8,216 nucleotides of DNA from QEXZ01 sp034660015 (GTDB lineage: Archaea; Halobacteriota; Syntropharchaeia; Alkanophagales; Methanospirareceae): contig JAYEII010000081.1 of NCBI GenBank assembly GCA_034660015.1, positions 1 to 8,216 on the forward strand. The letters run 5' to 3'. Below, piece by piece: positions 5,029-8,216 of this stretch. The position numbers and the translations under genes were made by a program. Below the pieces are notes generated by a model. It saw only the letters and a program-made list of their open reading frames with translations, did not search any database and was not told where the DNA came from. Every line of letters begins with the position of its first letter. Position 1 is the first letter of the stretch.

Positions 5029-5042
5029 GTGGTTTTTACCAC
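5029..5042 (-). terminator. small hairpin just after the hypothetical gene
   Basis: GTGGT and ACCAC pair around a 4-nt loop directly after the stop of the minus-strand gene ending at 5043. A short T-run on that strand follows at 4986-4990. Archaeal termination depends mainly on T-rich tracts, so this is only a weak candidate. Confidence 0.25.
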
Positions 5043-5534
5043 CTACAAATATGATTTGCTCTCCCTCTCCTTTTGCTCTCTATACTTCCTTCTTAACGCG
5101 GGGTCGCCGCTCAGTCGCTCTATCTCCATGTCCAATTTATCGTCCAGCTTCGCCTGCTTTTCTGAGATATATTCCTTACACAGCGTATGCGTGGAGTCGG
5201 AAGAATATTGCTGGACACCCGCCAGAACAATCGCTAAATTCGAGTTTTTCTGCGGCGAAATCAACCCAAACGGGACAGGAGCGCCCATACCCATAAGTTC
5301 TTTTAGCTCCTTGTCTGTTTTTCCTACTTCCAAACCAAATCCTATTGCCTCATTCTTCCCCGTCTGTTCCGTTTTTAGCTGCCATACGCGGTCCGGGTCG
5401 GAAATGAACATATCATACCTACCTTTGGGATTCATCCCGGCAAGTACTTTCCAATCTCTCTTATCGCTATCCTTGCTTTTGTCCCATCTCTTTTTCAATA
5501 TCCGCGTTATTTCTGCTGATGTTTTTATCCCCAT
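5043..5534 (-). CDS. hypothetical soluble protein, 163 residues
   Basis: I do not recognise this family. With ATG at 5534 the protein begins MGIKTSAEITRILKKRW. GTG at 5546 would add four residues, but GAGAGGTG about nine bases before 5534 is a good ribosome-binding site, so 5534 is preferred. There are no membrane segments or Cys motifs. The N-terminal third is basic and helical. A middle part reads KGRYDMFISDPDRVWQLKTEQTGKNEAIGFGLEVGK and then a Gly/Met/Pro stretch (LMGMGAPVPFGLISP). NSNLAIVLAGVQQY looks like a buried strand-helix. The last 45 residues (SEKQAKLDDKLDMEIERLSGD...) are highly charged and may form a coiled coil. The middle part could suggest a nuclease-like or ligand-binding alpha/beta domain, but nothing decisive is seen. 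The opposite strand also has long open frames, yet their Ser/Phe/Cys-rich composition marks them as shadows. Confidence 0.75.
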   Translation of the reverse strand: MGIKTSAEITRILKKRWDKSKDSDKRDWKVLAGMNPKGRYDMFISDPDRVWQLKTEQTGKNEAIGFGLEVGKTDKELKELMGMGAPVPFGLISPQKNSNLAIVLAGVQQYSSDSTHTLCKEYISEKQAKLDDKLDMEIERLSGDPALRRKYREQKERESKSYL

Positions 5535-5550
5535 GCTGCACGGCACCTCT

Positions 5551-5580
5551 CAAACATATATTTGATTTTATTTATACAAT
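5551..5580. promoter_or_regulatory. divergent promoter region
   Basis: Read leftward, CAAATATATG (5555-5564) is a TATA-like box 21-30 nt before the minus-strand ATG at 5534. Read rightward, TTTATACAAT (5571-5580) starts 36 nt before ATG 5607. A second TATATAAAA (5592-5600) is too near that ATG to be its main TATA box. The two genes diverge from a 72-bp spacer. Confidence 0.45.
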
Positions 5581-5606
5581 AAGCTTACTGCTATATAAAA
5601 ATAACT

Positions 5607-6629
5607 ATGGACGAAGATAGAAAGGTTGGCTATATAAAAAAATCCATCGCATTAGGTATCCTTATCAGCTTGAGTTCATTTGTTGTTATCCTGTACCTCA
5701 CGGTAACGGAAGAAACGGTAAAAGCACTTGTCGCCATTCATCCCGGCTATCTCATTGCCGCAATTATCGTACATATCTCCACCTGGGTCGTATGGAGTGT
5801 AAAATTAAAGGTGCTGACGGGTGCGACAGGAAACCGCCTGCGGCTCGTGGATGCATTGAAGATGGTTGTAACAAGCGTATTTACTGCTGCCATTACGCCT
5901 TCTCATGTGGGTGGCGAGCCGGTGCGTGTATATATGCTGACGAAATCGGTACGTATAAGTGATGCAACAGCGATAATCTTCTGTGAACGATTCCTTGACC
6001 TTATATTTTTAATCTTGATGGCTCCACTGGGTCTTTTTATCTTTAAAGACTATATATTCCATAATCTTAATTCAGGCTTTTTTGCTTTTTTATGCCTTGC
6101 GGTTCTCCTTGTTGTTATCGCATTGACGCTGGTTGTATCGTTGTTCCGCCGTCCAGAGTGGTACCTCTCAGGTCTGCATAAGCTTTTACGGCACATAAAA
6201 GGACAGGATAAAGCAAAAAAACTCGTTGACATGGTGCGTGAAAATCTGTATGCATTCATTACAAGCATGAAGATGTTTATTACGCAGGGCAGGCGAGAGC
6301 TTATTGGGGCGTTGATATGCACGGTCGTATACTGGGCAATGGAGTTCTTCATTGTATCGTTGATTTTGATGGGGCTTGGCTCGCCGCCCTCGATTGTTCA
6401 TGTGTTTGCAGCACAGGTAATACTCATGTTGTTTATTCTTATACCCCTATCACCGGGTGGCAGCGGAGTGGCGGAATTCGGATTTACCGCTTTGTTTGCT
6501 CTATTCGTGAAATCCTCTATCCTCGGCGTAGTGGTGATTCTGTGGCGATTCATCACGTATTACCTGAATCTCATTGTTGGCGGTGTTGTGGGATTAAGCA
6601 TTTTGAAAGCCATGAATGAGAAGCGTTAG
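5607..6629 (+). CDS. UPF0104 / AglD-like integral membrane protein (flippase-like)
   Basis: The 340 residues belong to the UPF0104 family (COG0392; same superfamily as the lysyl-phosphatidylglycerol synthase membrane region and haloarchaeal AglD). Family marks are TPSHVGGEPVRVYML (97-111), the ERFLD motif (127-131) and PLSPGGSGVAEFG (about 281-293). About eight membrane helices are seen, for example near 14-33, 47-66, 129-146, 157-178, 232-255, 262-283 and 305-332, with a basic loop around 180-225. Members are linked to lipid or polyprenyl-linked sugar handling at the membrane, but the substrate of this one is unknown. ATG 5607 follows AT-rich promoter sequence with little room for a leader. 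No glycosyltransferase neighbours occur here that would point to a pathway. A T7 run after the gene probably ends its transcript. Confidence 0.9.
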   Translation: MDEDRKVGYIKKSIALGILISLSSFVVILYLTVTEETVKALVAIHPGYLIAAIIVHISTWVVWSVKLKVLTGATGNRLRLVDALKMVVTSVFTAAITPSHVGGEPVRVYMLTKSVRISDATAIIFCERFLDLIFLILMAPLGLFIFKDYIFHNLNSGFFAFLCLAVLLVVIALTLVVSLFRRPEWYLSGLHKLLRHIKGQDKAKKLVDMVRENLYAFITSMKMFITQGRRELIGALICTVVYWAMEFFIVSLILMGLGSPPSIVHVFAAQVILMLFILIPLSPGGSGVAEFGFTALFALFVKSSILGVVVILWRFITYYLNLIVGGVVGLSILKAMNEKR

Positions 6630-6640
6630 ATGGATTAGCA

Positions 6641-6647
6641 TTTTTTT
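6641..6647 (+). terminator. T-run terminator after the UPF0104 gene
   Basis: Seven consecutive T residues occur 12 nt after the stop codon on the plus strand, with no strong hairpin. T-tracts of this kind are the main archaeal termination signal. Stopping here would keep transcription out of the opposing tRNA-Ser gene. Confidence 0.55.
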
Positions 6648-6652
6648 ATTCA

Positions 6653-6738
6653 CGCCAGAGTCAGGATTCGAACCTGAGCGTCCCTTACGGGACAGTGACT
6701 CTCGAGGCCACCGCATTTGTCCACTCTGCCACCCTGGC
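6653..6738 (-). tRNA. tRNA-Ser (anticodon CGA)
   Basis: An 86-nt class II tRNA on the minus strand: acceptor GCCAGGG with CTCTGGC (one G-U pair), D-arm with GCA/TGC stem, anticodon arm GTGGC-CTCGAGA-GTCAC with U33 and anticodon CGA, a long variable arm (GTCCC-GTAA-GGGAC), T-arm TCAGG-TTCGAAT-CCTGA, and discriminator G as in serine tRNAs. It reads UCG. No intron and no encoded CCA. Its 5' end is only 5 nt after the stop codon of the membrane protein gene on the same strand, so it may be processed from that mRNA or driven by a promoter inside that gene; only a weak CTTATTTCT lies near the expected TATA position. Confidence 0.95.
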
Positions 6739-6743
6739 TTTAA

Positions 6744-7325
6744 TTACAGGAAAGACAATACGCCAATAGAAATAAGTGTTGTAAGGGTAGACCGGATAAA
6801 AGTGCCCACAATCACTGCAAGCCAAGTCATCAAAGGCGTCATCCCAATTAGCCTACCTACCATTGATCCCACTGCGGAACCAGTCCATTGAAGCGGGAAC
6901 ATGACCAAAACAACAAGCCCTATAAATCCGAATCTCTTCGCCCATTTATATTTCCTTATTGCCTTTTCTCCATTTTCCTCCGCTCTTTCCACAAGCTTCC
7001 CTAAACCCGGTATTTTCTTCGCATAGTCGAAGTTCCAGACTAAAAACAAAGAGAGGACGGCATCGGTGAAAATGATAAAGGATATAAGACCTACCGGGGG
7101 AATGCCAAGTGCTAAACCTGCGGGAATAGCAGCTACCGCACCGCCAAGAGGCATAAATGAATAAATGCTGAATACAGTCGCATATTTTGTGTATATTTCT
7201 TGACCAGCAAACCAGAAGAATATTACCATGGCGCCCGCGATACAAAAAGGAATAACGAGTTTAGCTAAAGCTATCTTCTTCATCTGCATTACCATCTCCA
7301 TTTTTTCCTTCGCATTTATTTCCAT
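6744..7325 (-). CDS. small multi-drug export family membrane protein (PF06695-type)
   Basis: The 193 residues resemble the 'putative small multi-drug export protein' family (COG2426), whose transport role is not established. Features are a basic N-terminus, hydrophobic segments near 23-40, 50-77, 78-97, 130-150 and 160-192, the motif AAIPAGLALGIPP (65-77), a charged cytoplasmic loop (VERAEENGEKAIRKYKWAKRFG), and FPLQWTGSAVGSMVGRLIGM, which is typical of the family. ATG 7325 fits a TATA box about 30 nt upstream. ATG 7301 (residue 9), preceded by AAGGA, is a possible alternative start giving 185 residues. The gene is divergent from the MBL-fold gene, with a shared palindromic TATA region, and runs into tRNA-Ser after 5 nt. 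The name should not be read as proof of drug export. Confidence 0.8.
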   Translation of the reverse strand: MEINAKEKMEMVMQMKKIALAKLVIPFCIAGAMVIFFWFAGQEIYTKYATVFSIYSFMPLGGAVAAIPAGLALGIPPVGLISFIIFTDAVLSLFLVWNFDYAKKIPGLGKLVERAEENGEKAIRKYKWAKRFGFIGLVVLVMFPLQWTGSAVGSMVGRLIGMTPLMTWLAVIVGTFIRSTLTTLISIGVLSFL

Positions 7326-7345
7326 CTCTTTTAATTAAGAAATCA

Positions 7346-7363
7346 TTAGATATAAATATCTAA
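7346..7363. promoter_or_regulatory. palindromic TATA region shared by divergent genes
   Basis: TTAGATAT, two A, ATATCTAA: perfect 8-bp arms. It contains TATAAATAT on the plus strand and TTTATATC on the minus strand. The centre is 29.5 nt from the minus ATG (7325) and 23.5 nt from the plus ATG (7378). It can act as a two-way TATA box or as an operator for a dimeric regulator. For the plus gene the spacing is slightly short, and TTTTAATTAA at 7329-7338 is an alternative. Confidence 0.5.
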
Positions 7364-7374
7364 AGGGGGGAAGA
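7362..7374 (+). promoter_or_regulatory. purine-rich ribosome-binding site of the MBL-fold gene
   Basis: AAAGGGGGGAAG lies 4-15 nt before ATG 7378. The G6 run can pair with the 16S rRNA 3' end. Its presence implies a leadered mRNA, which argues for a transcript start upstream of about 7360 and thus for the farther TATA candidate. Confidence 0.4.
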
Positions 7375-7377
7375 AAA

Positions 7378-8040
7378 ATGAAACTGAGAATAGTGTATGA
7401 TAACGAGGCGAAAGAGGGATTGGAGAGTGATTGGGGGTTTGCATGTCTGCTCGAAGCAGAGAAAAAAATACTGTTTGACACGGGTGCGTCGGCTGAGATT
7501 TTATCGCGTAATATGCAGCGGTTGGGGTTAAAAAAAGAAGATATTGAAATTATCGCACTATCGCACGAGCACTGGGACCATATTGGCGGTCTTGATGCAG
7601 TGTTACATCAAAATGTCGCGGTGTACGTACCAAGTTCATTCACGAGGGGAACAAAGAAAAGGATTGAGGAAAAGGCTGCGGAAGTCGTTGAGGTCTCGGG
7701 ACCTGCGGACATTGTTCCCGGAGTTCATACAACGGGAGAGCTCAGGGCAGGAGCAGGGATAAAGGAGCAGTCACTGGTCTTGGATACAAAAGGAGGCGAA
7801 GGCGTAGTTGTTTTGACCGGTTGTGCGCATCCGGGATTGGAAAACATTTTAGAGGCGGCAAAGAGGTTCGGAGAACTCTACGGTGTGATAGGCGGTTTTC
7901 ATGGGTTCGATAAGCTGAAGTCATTAGAGAAGCTGAAACTGGTAATGCCCTGTCACTGCACGGTTCATAAGGAGGAAATACGGAGGCAGTACTCAGAAAA
8001 AGCCGTTTGGTGCGGTGCTGGTGTGGTAATAGAGATTTAA
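7378..8040 (+). CDS. MBL-fold metallohydrolase (COG1237-like)
   Basis: A 220-residue cytoplasmic metallo-beta-lactamase-fold enzyme. The metal motif SHEHWDH gives His63, His65, Asp67 and His68. Further ligands are probably His151 in TGCAHPG and His175 in GGFHGF. The start MKLRIVYDN and LLEAEKKILFDTGAS (24-38), with strand-turn Asp34, are the family's first beta elements. The pattern TGCAHPGLENIL, then GVIGGFH and MPCHCT, is that of COG1237, whose members are often labelled dihydropterin-ribofuranosylaminobenzene phosphate synthase in methanogens; that label is weakly founded, so I leave the reaction open. Relatives are often 250-280 residues, so this is a compact member. Two Cys (192, 194) in PCHC are close together and conserved in the family as I recall it. 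It is the first gene of a likely operon, with only one base before the next ATG. Confidence 0.9.
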   Translation: MKLRIVYDNEAKEGLESDWGFACLLEAEKKILFDTGASAEILSRNMQRLGLKKEDIEIIALSHEHWDHIGGLDAVLHQNVAVYVPSSFTRGTKKRIEEKAAEVVEVSGPADIVPGVHTTGELRAGAGIKEQSLVLDTKGGEGVVVLTGCAHPGLENILEAAKRFGELYGVIGGFHGFDKLKSLEKLKLVMPCHCTVHKEEIRRQYSEKAVWCGAGVVIEI

Positions 8041-8041
8041 A

Positions 8042-8216
8042 ATGTCTGAAGAAAAGAAGAGAAGGTTAACCGCAAAAGAAGCAGCGGAAGTTGCCGCAAA
8101 ATATTTAGCAGAACTGAAAGATATGAATAGACTGGATATTAGCATAGAAGAAATTGAATTAAGTAGCGATGAGGACTATTGGTTGATTACTTTAGGACAT
8201 CCAAGGAGTTTTTTGG
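8042..8216 (+). CDS. small acidic/basic hypothetical protein, 3' end cut by window
   Basis: ATG at 8042 follows the previous stop by one base, so translation is probably coupled. The 58 visible codons read MSEEKKRRLTAKEAAEVAAKYLAELK, then MNRLDISIEEIELSSDEDYWLITLGHPRSFL, and the frame is still open at the end of the window. The order is helix, then two strands (IEEIELS, YWLITLG), like the small PepSY-like or antitoxin-like alpha+beta domains found in many unnamed methanogen proteins; I cannot assign a family. No ribosome-binding site is distinct beyond the GAGATTT in the end of the upstream gene. Confidence 0.75.
   Translation, partial: MSEEKKRRLTAKEAAEVAAKYLAELKDMNRLDISIEEIELSSDEDYWLITLGHPRSFL

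Noticed and set aside
4533..5565. Long plus-strand frames opposite the DUF99 and hypothetical genes (for example 4993-5565)
   Set aside because: They are rich in Ser, Phe, Cys and Leu, cross the dyad repeat or the divergent promoter, and match no family; the minus-strand frames have normal composition and ribosome-binding sites.
6616..6891. Plus-strand frame reading SGFEPERPLRDSDSRGHRICPLCHPGF
   Set aside because: It is the antisense translation of tRNA-Ser, a well-known false gene pattern.

Overview
The window is archaeal and most likely from a euryarchaeon of the methanogen / anaerobic methane-oxidiser kind; that lineage is an inference from gene style, not a search. The evidence is a complete transcription factor B, an archaeal RNase HII, a DUF99 protein of the methanogen type, two tRNA genes without an encoded CCA, TATA boxes 25-40 nt ahead of start codons, and mostly short or leaderless 5' ends.

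Layout. Positions 1-885 contain no intact gene. They hold the decayed remains of a small zinc-finger-like protein gene and of a toxin-antitoxin pair (UPF0175-type antitoxin tail, PIN/DUF3368 toxin). A patch at 735-805 follows that could fold as a three-way-junction RNA. A tRNA-Val(GAC) lies on the minus strand at 886-958. Positions 1079-3825 carry three plus-strand housekeeping genes: trxB, rnhB and tfb. A degraded four-helix-bundle gene (3925-4233) sits between inverted tandem arrays of a TTAGCGG-like unit, and the arrays supply the stop codons of the genes on both sides. On the minus strand follow a DUF99 gene (4247-4831) and an unrecognised 163-residue protein gene (5043-5534). A divergent plus-strand gene encodes a UPF0104/AglD-like membrane protein (5607-6629). 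A minus-strand small-multidrug-export-family gene (6744-7325) is followed after 5 nt by tRNA-Ser(CGA) (6653-6738). The last block is a divergent plus-strand pair: an MBL-fold hydrolase (7378-8040) and, one base later, the start of another gene cut by the window end.

Two themes link the parts. First, a family of imperfect dyad repeats with the core GACGCAGATTTACGCAGAT occurs at 2042-2122 and 4852-4978, with a half copy near 1010-1041. Each abuts the promoter of a housekeeping gene (rnhB, DUF99, trxB), and the three leaders share a CYTAAATAG box, so the repeats appear to have carried or shaped promoters. Second, the intergenic spaces have collected parasitic or selfish material (toxin-antitoxin relic, four-helix-bundle cassette, dyad repeats) while the core genes stayed intact. 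No CRISPR array, transposase or phage gene is visible, and I see no convincing new multi-gene system. The four-helix-bundle cassette and the repeat-linked promoters are the most unusual structures.
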